Assembly (NCBI GenBank): GCA_963921795.1
Contig: OY997660.1
Span: 939,480 to 1,003,479 of the forward strand
Length of the DNA: 64,000 bases
Direction: 5' to 3'
Origin: Nannobrachium achirus
Taxonomy: Eukaryota; Chordata; Actinopteri; Myctophiformes; Myctophidae
In this document: one piece after another, positions 33,136-44,040 of the stretch
Layout: the number at the start of each line of letters is the position of its first letter
Numbering within the stretch: the first letter of the stretch is position 1
Made by a program: the position numbers and the translations under genes
The notes under the pieces: generated by a model
The model's database searches: none
Seen by the model: only the letters and a program-made list of their open reading frames with translations
What the model was told of the DNA's origin: nothing

Positions 33136-33450
33136 AAAAAATGAAGAGGGATGGAGCAAATACCCCCAAATTAGGATGCATTGCTGCAGCAGCTCAAAAG
33201 AGCAGTGTACCAAAGAAGGACACTGTTGGGGACAAGCATTTGAGGTGGCTCCAGATATGCCATCTCCAACAGACTGGGGTTGGACAAACCCACTTGATTG
33301 GAGACCATTGTGGTCAATTATTCAATAGGCAAGCCTATCTCTCCTTCAGCTCTTAAGTTGTGGCTGCAAGAAAGGCTGCCTGGGCATTGCAAATGCAAAA
33401 GAATGCCTCCTATTGTGTCAATGATGTGGAGGAGGCTGGTAAGGAGACAG
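33136..33450 (+). pseudogene. Fragment of a cysteine-rich (CXC-like) fish protein, plus-strand copy
   Basis: Frames give CWGQAFEVAPDMPSPTDW, NPLDWRPLW, a stop at about 33326, then LLSCGCKKGCLG and later CQ, stop, CGGG. The order matches the C-terminal Cys-rich tail of a repeated fish family. Two stops and missing cysteines make it inactive. Confidence 0.5.
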
Positions 33451-33484
33451 TGAAGATTGAAGAATACATTCATTGTCATCATCA

Positions 33485-33533
33485 ATCAATCAGTCAGTCA
33501 GTCAGTCAGTCAGTCAGTCAGTCAGTCAGTCAA
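33485..33533. repeat. (CAGT)n microsatellite
   Basis: About 12 tandem CAGT units. Confidence 0.95.
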
Positions 33534-34934
33534 ACAAAAACCATGCATGAAACATGAAATCAATACTAGTGTGATTTATCTGTGTTATAGTTTTTCTGTA
33601 ATAATGGGAACTGATAATAAATATTTCAGTTTGGGGATATAGTCGGACTCTTTAAGAGGGTGTTGTAAACCAGGGTTTTGGTACCATTATGTAGTTTCTG
33701 GGGAATAGCTCCTATTAGACTGAATTATGAGAAGGTCCAGGAAGGACTTGAGAGGAAAGATGAAGACAGCAGTGGAGTTGTTGTTCCTTGGTCCATTTAT
33801 TGACAGAGTATTGGTCAGTTTCCATATGAGACAATGTTTTCTGGAAGCAAGAGCCACCCAGCCTTCCGACAGCCCTTCCAGCCTCCCGCCGGGTCTCTCT
33901 CTCCTCCAAGTTACATTTTGCTATCACCTTATAAACATTTACAAGCATTGGGGGAGAATCAGAGGAGGGGTCAGAAACCCCTAGGTCATCTAATCAGCTG
34001 TCTCCGATCTAACAAAAGATTTGGCTTGGTGATGCCCTGTAGTTTTCCGCTGCCTGTGGGCATGGGGGAGGCAGGCACAGTTTATGACCTACTCCTTGGT
34101 TCACTATTTTTAACTCCAAGCAAATGTAATGTAAATGTCTCTTAACATAATGTCTACTTTAATATTCAATGTGTATATGTCTCACGTATATAAACCTAAA
34201 CCCTTAAAACATGTGTTTGCATCTGACAATGTAAAGAGTGTAAACCTTAAATGCTAAAGGTACTACAGTTTAAGAATTACTGTATGTCAAGAAGACATTC
34301 TTGAATGTCACAGAATCATCACAGATAGGATATGATTAACTCAACTGTGTGTTTAACCACATTTCACCAACTTATCGATTATTTAACTAGTATAAGGTTA
34401 CCCTGTATTTTAAAATGTGTTCCTAGATAAGACAAGACAAGCTTTTAACAGCTGCTCTGTTGACGCCCTAATCAGCATACATGCCCCGGGGGTCAGTAAT
34501 TCACTGTATGTTTACTGTCCACAGGTGGCCATCCCTGACACAAAAGGGCCAAGGCAATTAAACCCGAAGAATGTCCTCTTTGAAGGAGCCACTGTCTTGG
34601 TTCGATCTCAAAGTAGCCATTTGTTCACTTTTTACACTAAATTATGCTAGTTGATATCATGACAAATTATGATGCATTATTGTCTGATCAGATATACTTC
34701 AAGGGGACACCAGTTCTAGAGTATGAGTTGACTTGTTGACTGTGATGGAGGGAAAAGTTCTAAACAAAGAGAGTTGAATGAAATGACTTTCTCCATGTCT
34801 CATTTCTACCACGTCTGAACCTACAAGTTAAGCTAGTATCCTTCAGTTTTACACTAGCAAAAACATGAAATAAATGTGCTTAAGAAATACATTTGAACAA
34901 GAAAATGAAACCAAATGTATGCAACAAATGCAAA
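33534..34934. other. Unassigned sequence inside the inverted-repeat element
   Basis: A small frame at 34417-34650 contains a CCACAG before VAIPDTKGPRQLNPKN that could be an exon start, but I do not recognise it. Otherwise nothing seen. Confidence 0.35.
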
Positions 34935-35900
34935 ATGTTGTGATTTCCTTCTCACATCACTGAATTGAAAATCAACTATTCAGCTGGACAGTTTATAATG
35001 TTGTACAAATTATCAATGGAATCCTAGACCATCAAAACATAGTCGTAGACATCACACATTCTGTATTATCAAGTATGGTTCAGAAGATAAGACGCAAAAT
35101 ACATTATCTGGTAATGGCGGATATTAAATTGGCCGCCATGGCCGCCGTGTTTTTTGTGATGGCTCCATATCTGACAATGTTCAGGGTCCCAAACTGTACA
35201 AGTGTACCAAGTTTCATACTTTTATGAAAACGTGAAAAATGTTCATACAAAACCAGCAGACCTCACAACATCACCGAATTGACCATTAACTATTCACCTG
35301 AACAGTTTATGATGATGTAGATGATATCAATGGAATCCTTGACCATCAAAACATAGGTGTAGACATCACCTATTCTATATAATCATGTTTTGTTCGGGAG
35401 TTATGATGTAAAATACATTAATTGGTAATGGTGGAAGTAAAATGGCTGCCCTGGCCACCAGGGGGCGTTTTTGCAATGGCTCCATATCTGACAATGCTCA
35501 GGGTCCCAAACTGTACAAGTGTACCAAGTTTCATACTTTTATGAAAAGGTGAGAAGAATTCGGACAAACATTCAGACAAAACCTTTGGACTTAGACACAT
35601 CACCAAATTGGCCATTAACTATTCTTCTGAACAGTTTATGATGTTGTACATGGTATTATCGTAATCCTTGACCATCAAAACATAGGTGTAGACATCATCT
35701 ATTCTGTATTATCACGCTTGGTTCAGGAGTTATGATGCAAAATACATTAATTGGTAATGGTGGAAAGTTAAATGGCTGCCATGGCCACCAGGGGGCGTTT
35801 TTGCGATGGCTCCATATCTGAAAATGTTCAGGGCCCCAAACTGTACAAGTGTACCAAATTTCACGCTTGTATGAAAAAGTGAACGATTTTCGTCTCAATC
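34935..35900. repeat. Right arm of the 4.6-kb inverted-repeat element (three units)
   Basis: Reverse complement of 31316-31975 units, with CCAAACTGTACAAGTGTACC at about 35190, 35505 and 35834. Unit length about 310-320 bp. Confidence 0.75.
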
Positions 35901-36218
35901 CTACGGACTATAAAACATAATGGCTATTTTCTCAAGAATGCCTGAACGGATTTCCAATCTGATTTTTTTGTTTGAAAGCTGTGAACAGCCTGCACAAACA
36001 TGATCTGTGCATGGGCGTGCATGATCTATGCACTATAAATTACATGGAAGTCTATGGAGATTTATGGCAATATGAGCCAAAAAGCCCATATTTAATTGGC
36101 AGGGAGCGAGTTAAAACACACATTAAACACGAAAATGAATCCAGAACTGTGTTCATTTTCTCAAAAAAAAAAACTTACATAACAGGGTTTTTGTCTCGGG
36201 GTGAACTGTCCCTTTAAC
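35901..36218. other. TTAA-type element end, reversed
   Basis: Shares CCTGAACGGATTTCCAA and GGGCGTGCA words with 20.7-21 kb and ends with GGCAGGGAGCGAGTTAA (36098-36114), the reverse of the TTAACTC-type termini elsewhere. Confidence 0.5.
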
Positions 36219-36311
36219 TGCTGTGCTGCCTCTGGGCAACTGAATTTCCCCCGTGGGATAATAAGGTATCTATCTATCTATCTGTCTATCTGTCTGTCTG
36301 TCTGTCTGTCT
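36219..36311 (+). mobile_element. LINE 3' tail fragment with (TATC/TGTC)n
   Basis: CTGCTGTGCTGCC through GGGATAATAAGG matches the 3' end of the LINE at 11005-11055, followed by TATC/TGTC repeats. Confidence 0.8.
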
Positions 36312-36545
36312 ATTTAATTAATTTATATATGGTTGTGATTTATTTAATTCATTTATATATGGCTGTGATGTCATTTAATTCATTTATATATGGTTGTGAT
36401 GTCATTTAATTCATTTATATATGGTTGTGATTTCATTTAAGTCAATTATATATGGTTGTGATTTATTTAATTCATTTATATATGATTGTGATTTATTTAA
36501 TTCATTTATATATGGTTGTGATGTATTTAATTCATTTATATATGG
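36312..36545. repeat. 30-bp minisatellite, left block (about 8 units)
   Basis: Unit contains TTAATTCATTTATATATGG then TTGTGAT. It starts directly after the LINE tail. Because the period is a multiple of three, it creates long artefact frames. Confidence 0.9.
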
Positions 36546-37132
36546 TATACCGAGGAAGGTCGTTGACGCTGGAGAGACAGATGACCACCAGGAAGAGCCT
36601 GGCGTGGGTGTATGAGGTTAGCAACCTCATGCACAGCACTCGCGAGAGGGCACCAACTCAAGCTACAGACATTTATTCAGATACCCTCAGAGTCTCCCGA
36701 GAGGGGGGGGGAGTATGTGAGACTCAACAATACAAACACAACGGTAACAGCCTTTAACTAATCACAGCTAACGAGATGGCTCACCTAAACAACATCAGCT
36801 GGGGAGAAATTGGAAGTAAAGTGTCACTGCGAGAACATCTGCAGGAACACAAAAGGTAAAAATACATCAAGCCAGGACCAAGTGTGGAGAAGAGGGGTCA
36901 CAGGTGCAGCGCACAACTTGGTTGGTGAGTTGGTGAGACGAAGGAGAACTCCAGGCAGGAATAATCCCACAGTACTGGAGAACTCTACGCACCTGTGTCA
37001 CCTCAAGACCTCAGGAGGGACCCACCCAATACCTCCCCAGAGAAGCCTCTTGTTGGGAAAAAACTAAAAGAGCAGGAGAGGGGAGTTTAGCCTTGGTCAG
37101 GAGGAGGAGATGGGCAGTGATTTGGCCACCAC
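36546..37132. other. Insertion splitting the minisatellite, left part
   Basis: Unidentified sequence; together with 38589-38740 it forms about 740 bp placed inside one minisatellite unit. No coding homology recognised. TSD copy GCCACCAC at 37125-37132. Confidence 0.5.
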
Positions 37133-38580
37133 CATAGGCGATTCTAGCCTCTTCCAGCAGGGGGTGCACGACCTCTATTACCTCATGCACGCGCCGCGCG
37201 TGCACGACGTTCGCGTGCGCGCTAAATTGCGGATATTAGCGGTTTTGTAATGTTGTTTTAGCGGATTTCTGCAGTTAATTTTGTACCCAAATGTAACACA
37301 ATATAAACAAAAAAAAGTGTAAAACAGGTGCTTCTTTTTCTAGACACCATATGTCTATCTATAGGATTTATTTACTTATTTTGCAGACAGAGGCAGCACA
37401 GCCAGGACATATAAAGCCAAACATCAAGTTAATCATCATTCATCAAGCAATCAAGCAGTCATTTACAGTGTCAAATAAGCATTTCACAAAAACAAATAGT
37501 AGACACATCCTTATTACACAATGAACTGCAGCCTCTGGGTTTTGGCACTTGCAAACCTTTCAATTATTTTCTGCACTTTAATTTCGTGTATGTTCTCAAT
37601 CTGTAAAATCCCTATATCTGACACTCTTTTATCAGTCATGGTTGTCCGTAAATACGTTTTTAGTTGTCTCAAAGTAGAGAAGCTGCGCTCAGCTGAAGCA
37701 CTCGTAACTGGTATGGTGAGGTACAGTGTGTAGACGTGTTTTAATGTACCAAATGAATCAGAATTATGCATTCCCTTCTCTTGAAAAAAAGCAAGTTTCT
37801 TTTCAAACAGTGTTGTGTCCTCCATTTCTTTTTTTTTGCGCACATTCTCTTCAATATAACGAAACAGTTGAAAAAAGGGAACATAATAGACTATGCACTT
37901 GGAGGGAGTACAACAGCATTGTGTAAACAGAGATGTGTCTTTATGTACCTGTCCTCCTGAAAGCTTGCTCGGCGTTCTCAGAACCAAAGGCCCGACATGG
38001 AAAGCAGAACGCCCGGTCATGGCGCACGCTATACTCCAGCCAGGCAAAATCTTTAAACCACTCCTTTCTGAATTTGCGTTGTTTTTCGCCAGCGGCCTTT
38101 AATGGACATTCTACATCTTCTGGCTGATATGGACCCAAAGCCAAAAACTGCTTGGCTTTATCCGGGCCATGGCAAGGGTCTCTTTCATGAACAAAGTTGG
38201 CTTCATTTGGCTCCTCTGGGTCTGGGCCTGGGGTAACAACAGTTGAGTCTGGAGTGGGGCTTGCTTGCTGTGGAGGAACCGGGGCCTCGGTCTCCGGCAA
38301 CGGCGAGCCTTCCACAGTGATGTCGGTGGCTGGATCACTGCTGCTGCAAGCTCCGTCCACCTCCTCTGGTTCAGGTTCATTAGCATTACTGTCAGTGTCG
38401 AGTGAACTACTATACTTGCCCCTCCACCTCTCTTTTTGCGCACATTTTACAAATCCCGATCACTGTTTTATTTAATAATTATAAAATAAAGTTACATTAC
38501 AAAAAAAAAAAAAAAAAAATGGCCGCCTGGCGGCCAGGGGGTGCACGTGCACCCTAGGACACCCCTTAAAATCGCCTATG
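37133..38580 (-). mobile_element. Internally deleted hAT transposon with 8-bp target duplication
   Basis: Ends CATAGGCGATT and AATCGCCTATG form the terminal inverted repeat, flanked on both sides by GCCACCAC (37125-37132 and 38581-38588), the 8-bp duplication typical of hAT. The minus-strand transposase keeps only its two ends, so the copy is non-autonomous. Confidence 0.9.
37514..38360 (-). pseudogene. hAT transposase ends: TTF zinc finger and dimerisation domain, catalytic core deleted
   Basis: From 38360 leftward (minus strand): an acidic, Pro-rich leader, then RKEWFKDFAWLEYS and AFCFPCRAFG, the TTF-type zinc-finger region found in ZMYM1-like hAT transposases. Similarity stops near 37945. 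It resumes from about 37860 with FFQEKG, TSASAERSFSTLRQLKTYLR and MTDKRVSDIGILQIE, the C-terminal hAT dimerisation domain, to 37514. The intervening RNase H-like catalytic part is absent, and the two pieces are in different frames. Comparable to Ds-type deletion derivatives. Confidence 0.85.
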
Positions 38581-38588
38581 GCCACCAC

Positions 38589-38740
38589 TGCCGACCCGGC
38601 CATCAGGAGGGTGTTGTGGTTTGTGGGTCGAAACACCTTATGATCGATGGTAACCACCTGAAGACATCAAATTTTCCTGGCCAAGGCTACATTCAGCAAA
38701 CGTGAATGGAGGAGAAGCATCGTTAGATGTAATTATAATC
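38589..38740. other. Insertion splitting the minisatellite, right part
   Basis: Continuation of 36546-37132 after the hAT element. Unidentified. Confidence 0.5.
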
Positions 38741-39145
38741 GTTGTGATTTATTTAATTAATGTATATATGGTTGTGATTTATTTAATTCATTTATATATG
38801 GTTGTGATGTCATTTAATTCATTTATATATGGTTGTGATTTCATTTAATTCATTTATATATGGTTGTGATTTATTTAATTCATTTATATATGCTTGTGAT
38901 TTATTTAATTCATTTATATATGGTTATGATGTCATCTTATTCATGTATATATGGTTGTGATTTATTTAATTCATTTATATATGGTTGTGATTTATTTAAT
39001 TCATTTATATATGGTTGTGATTTATTTAATTCATTTATATATGGTTGTGATTTATTTAATTCATTTATATATGGTTGTGATTTATTTAATTCATTTATAT
39101 ATGGTTGTGATTTATTTAATTCATTTATATATGGTTGTGGTGTCA
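38741..39145. repeat. 30-bp minisatellite, right block (about 13 units)
   Basis: Same unit, orientation and phase as 36312-36545. The central units are identical. Confidence 0.92.
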
Positions 39146-39567
39146 TTTAATTCAAATCATAACAAAATGGGTCTATGTCAGGCACGTGCACACATAGACA
39201 TCAAAGGGAGCTTGAGCCCCTGCCCTTTTATCCGTCTGTAAAAAGTGCCCTCTCCAGACCATGAATGCAGTTTTTATTATGGTGAAAGAAATGCAAATGC
39301 CCCCTCTTTCCATGCCATATGCCTTAAGGCAGCATTCAAGAGAATTGCCTTGTCCAAACTCTCCTGAACTTGAATGCAGCATCTTATGTTGAAAGTATTG
39401 CCCTCTCTGTGTAGAAATCCATGCCGTTACGCCACATCTCCAGAATTCACTTGATTATGCTTAGTTCAGTGTGGTATCAAGCACCGAAAATAGCGGATTT
39501 CTGAAACTGAAACTTAACTGAAATGACTTACTCTACCTTTAAAGACTATTTTGAGGTGTCTGTTTGT
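39146..39567. other. Unassigned sequence
   Basis: No feature supported. Confidence 0.35.
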
Positions 39568-39819
39568 TTACTGAAGATTTCCAATACTCTTTCTTCTACT
39601 ACCGCAGCAATGATTCCATTTTAGAAACCGCTGCTTCACGTAATGCACTGTCTGCTTCCATTGTGACACTATTTGTAATTGTTCCCGTGTTTGTGTACCT
39701 TTGATATATTTCTGTACTTTTTCACATAAAACACATCTTTGCTCATAAACAGTTGAGCTTGACCCTGCTTGTGGAATTGATGGACGTGTTGTAACTTCAT
39801 CAGTGGATGTACGCTGCAC
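39568..39819 (-). pseudogene. N-terminal fragment of an uncharacterised fish family
   Basis: Minus-strand frame with CVLCEKVQKYIKGTQTREQL, a phrase I recognise from the start of repeated fish proteins of unknown function that bear a short Cys motif. The match fades after about 25 residues. Possibly the same family as 14330-15760. Confidence 0.45.
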
Positions 39820-41157
39820 AGCATCTCAATCTCTTTTCATAGTGAACATTTCCCTGCATGATATTTTATTCTGGCGGTTTCATTTGGATTTAAGTTATGT
39901 GCAGTATCCAGGAGGGGCTGATATTGATGGATCTGGGCAGCTGCTAATAACACAGCCCATGATTTTATAGTTCCCTCAGTTCAACTGATGGGCCGTTGGA
40001 GATTGTGAAGAACTGTGGACAACACAGTCAGTGGACTACTGGTTACTGGTCTCTGTTCTGATTCCATGCTTGCTCTCTGCTCTGTCTGCAGTGTTTGAGT
40101 GAAGAAACACTTACCAGCCTCAAGCTGGGGCTTAAATAGGGCTGTCTTGATTGCAGATGATTGTGTCCAGGTGTGTACTAAAGGTCACAGATTGAGATGC
40201 TCAACAAACAGCCAACATAAATTTCTGTCAGTAACATGAGAGCTATTAATGTCATGTTCATGTGAACAGCACCATTTAACTTTCTGCAGGATAATTATGA
40301 TGTTACTTTGGGAGGGATCGTTCAATGCCATAATTACCTACGATCAAACAGTAATCCTTATACACTACTCAAAGGAATTTGAGCTTTCTTTGAGCAGTAG
40401 GCTACTACAGCATGATCTATTTTCAGATCATGTCCCAATATGTTTTAAACATGGCACGCGCAGCGCACACGAATATTTGGGGTGTTTCCCTGAAGTTCTG
40501 AACTGCCTTCACTGAATGTGTGTGTGCCTGTGCCAATCCATGCTTCATTTTATATATTTAGAGGTATCTTCTGAAGTTCTGTTGTATTCTATTGCTAGTC
40601 TGGCCAATTCAAATACTCAGATCTTGAAATTATAAAATAGTTTGGAGATACTTGACTAGCGTTTTACAGACTTTGTCATCCACGCCGCGGCCATCGCTAC
40701 ACCTACCCCTTATTTATGTATTTATTATTTTGCGGATCGGCATTGATCTATAAAATCAACCCCATGGAATCCTCAAGACTGAAATCAGTCCCCAGGACTG
40801 AGAACTTTAGCCCCTGAGTTTACCATACTCAAATAAATTCAAATAAATTAAGGGAACATTTTGTTCCCTTCATTTCTTTGTGCAGTATATATTTCGACAT
40901 CAGGGAGTCTTATGGGTAAATTCTAAATTGTAATGCTATATGGAAGTTTCCCAGTATAATATTGTGTAAAATGTAGCCCATTGAGGTCCCTAAACAGGAT
41001 GTTTCCAGGTCAGCTCAGTAGATTTTGAATAGATGGCCCGGTCAAACACACATACAATGTATGGGAGCTGGAGCTGTTTCAGTATAATATTTGATCTCTG
41101 CAGAATTTCAACCACTGTGGCAATGTCTGTTGATGGTGCATTGATAGTTGTAGTAGG
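39820..41157. other. Unassigned sequence
   Basis: A few small frames, none recognised. A stretch near 40842-40870 repeats TTCAAATAAATT-like words. No gene supported. Confidence 0.35.
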
Positions 41158-42796
41158 GCGGCGTGGCTATAAAATCGTTCAATTTTGCGATACAAGCGCC
41201 AAACTTGGTAGATATGATGATTGATATATTAGAAAGAAATCTGGATATCGGGCCATCAAAAATTTTGATTTTTCAAAATGGCCACTAGCGGTTTGTTAAA
41301 CCTTCCTAAATCACCCTCTAGGAGCGACAGTTTTAGTGATAGGAAGCTGAAATGTTGCATGCTGTGTGTGCATGTTCATGTCAATTGGTTAAAAGGGGGT
41401 GTGGCAATGGGAGTGGCCTATCATAAAAAGGTGCATAACTTTGATATAGATGCACAGATTTGCACAAAATGTTGTAGAAAGGTTGGTCACGACTCAAATA
41501 ACATCTGAGTAACTGAGTAACTGAGTCCAAAAAAGGGGTTTGTCATTAGGACCAGTGTAATACCAGTGTAGTACCAGTACAAAACCAGAAGCTCCCTGTG
41601 GTCCAAACACCCAGAGGTCGTAGCGGCACGGGGCAGGGTGGAGGAAGCATGGCTTGGCTTTGCATGTGAGCCTACTGTGGAGAGATGTGGGATACTGAAT
41701 GAAGCCAAACAGCTTCTCTTCAGTACCTATGATAACATCAAGGGGGAGGAACTGATGGAGAGGGTGCAGAAAGTCCAGGCAGCGCATGGTGAGAGGCAGT
41801 ATGGAGAAACCTGGACGAGGACGAGGACCAAGGAAGAGGACCAAAAGCACAATACAGCCATCAGGTTGTTCTTCTTCACCTCCTCAATTCAACTCCTCAG
41901 GGCCAAGATCTGGGATAATGTGGTTCTCTCCTCTCGAAAGCCATTTTGGTTTTCCTCGGGTGAGGGTCGATGGCATGCCGAATCTGGTTTAGTATCATCC
42001 GGTTGTAGACCTTCGCTGCAATACAGGTCAGGCTGATGCCTCGGTAGTTGCCTAGCAGGGCAAGGTTACAGAACTGTAGGATGATGTGGTCAAGACATCA
42101 GTTCTTTACGACCTCTGGGGGTATGCCGTCCGGCACAGCACTATTACCCTCTCTCAGAGTGTTTTTCACCATGGCAAACTCGGTGACCGTGAAGGGATCA
42201 TCCTTGATGTTGAGGTCCTGGAGGAATGATGGTATATCTTCCTCCTCTCCATCTGATGTTGTGCCCAGCAGCCCTCGGAAGTGGTTGAACCAGGTCGCTA
42301 CCCTCTCCTCACTGGTGTGTCCCTCGACCTGTCCCTCCTTACTCCTCTTCCTTGGTCCTCGTCCTCGTCCAGGTTTCTCCATACTGCCTCTCACCATGCG
42401 CTGCCTGGACTCTCTGCACCCTCTCCATCAGTTCCTTGTTATTTGGGTCGTGACCAACCTTTCTACAACATTTTGTGCAAATCTGTGCATCTATATCAAA
42501 GTTATGCACCTTTTTATGATAGGCCACTCCCATTGCCACACCCCCTTTTAACCAATTGACATGAACATGCACACACAGCATGCAACATTTCAGCTTCCTA
42601 TCACTAAAACTGTCGCTCCTAGAGGGTGATTTAGGAATGTTTAACAAATCGCTAGTGGCCATTTTGAAAAATCAAAATTTTTGATGGCCCGATATCCAGA
42701 TTTGTTTCTAATATATCAATCAACATATCTACCAAGTTTGGCGCTTGTATCGCAAAATTGAACGATTTGACATGTTTCAAGAGCTACGCCGCTCCA
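41158..42796. mobile_element. Fold-back element with ~340-bp inverted arms
   Basis: 41158-41492 pairs in reverse complement with about 42445-42796, including AAAATCGTTCAATTTTGCGA type words and GGCCACTAGCGGTTTGTTAA. A second, inner inverted pair (about 41750-41845 and 42342-42440) encloses an RT fragment. Confidence 0.8.
41930..42397 (-). pseudogene. Non-LTR reverse transcriptase fragment inside the fold-back
   Basis: Minus strand: HTSEERVATWFNHF, then AVPDGIPPEVVKN (42098-42110 region), and after a deletion NYRGISLTCIAAKVYNRMIL (about 41980-42040). These are the RT entry and fingers motifs of a different LINE type from the L2-like copies. Catalytic box absent. Confidence 0.65.
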
Positions 42797-42983
42797 CTAT
42801 TGGGAGATAGTTATGTCCATGCTTTGTCTTTCTATTGAATCCAGTCCAACTGGGAACAGAATCCTTTTGTTGACCAAAGGCTGTTTTTCTGTTTTGCATC
42901 ATTTAGTCCGGCTGCCAACTTGGCTTTTATGGCATGGGTATTGGGTATGGCATTTGATATATAGTTTTTTTGGCCTAAAATGT

Positions 42984-43035
<52 letters not shown>

Positions 43036-43305
43036 GGCATATATTCATGAAACCACCGGCTGACCGCCTGTCAGCATTGAGCAATTTTTCTTATAGGGGT
43101 AAAAATGTGGGCCCATCACTTAATATACACTATACTATAAAGGAATAAAATACCCTCAAGAAATCTGCTTCAAGTAGCATGTGAGGATGGCATAGTATTT
43201 TAACATCATGGTGGAATAGGATGGCATAGGATGGAATAGAATAGTGGAATTATTGTTCTGATAGTATTAGTTACTATAGAGTGTTATGTTCTGATGGTAT
43301 TATTA
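42797..43305. other. Unassigned sequence with (TA)n at 42986-43033
   Basis: A 24-unit TA microsatellite lies here. The end of the stretch (43245-43305) holds the first units of the 33-bp array. Confidence 0.6.
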
Positions 43306-44040
43306 TTAGTCCCCCCAGAAATCAGCGATTCCGCGATCACAGAATTTATCGCGGAACTCGCGACCACCCGCGGATTTCTCGGCCATTCGCGGACTTTTCT
43401 GACGGGCGCAGAATAACAGTCGCGAGTGGCAGCAGAGCGGCGGGAGTAGTTATTACTACTATTATAAAACGATTTGTACGTGGTCAACTCATACAGAGCC
43501 TGGGGGAATAGCTTAGCTTCCCTCCTGCTAGCACTGATGCTATGGTCCGGTCCCACCCACATTCCTGACAGAAACTGTGTCCTGAACTATAGTTCCTCTC
43601 TATGCCTCTATGGTCCTGGCAATAACAATGCTAATGCAGAAGAGAATACATAAATATTACACCCATACTAGGTAGTAGGTAGGCTATCCTCTAAAATGTG
43701 GTTACTATGGGCATGGTTTGGATGCCAATATAGTATTTGCAACAGAAAGTAATTATTAAAAAAATAGCAATTAAAAAAGAATAGATTTAATATTAGATTT
43801 GTATTCTCAAAAAGGATTATTCGGTTATTCTAACCACTAATTACAATTAATTGTAGCTATTTCATGAAGGGTTTTACTTGATTGTTAGAACTATATTATT
43901 TTTTGCTTGATAACTGGTCATTTTAGGTTGTTTTTTAATGTCCACGGAATCCAGAAATGTTCTCCGCAGAATTCTGCAGAATCAGGATTGTTCTCCGCGG
44001 AATCAAGACTTTTTCTCCGCGGATTCCTGGGGGGACTAAT
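43306..44040. mobile_element. MITE with TAGTCCCCCCAG termini
   Basis: Left TTAGTCCCCCCAGAAATC and right GATTCCTGGGGGGACTAA are inverted copies. Interior has CCGCGGA-type repeats near both ends. It interrupts the 33-bp minisatellite. No ORF. Confidence 0.75.

Noticed and set aside
38860..39241. 96-residue frames with LIHLYMVVIY or FNSFIYGCD repeats
   Set aside because: Artefact of the 30-bp minisatellite.
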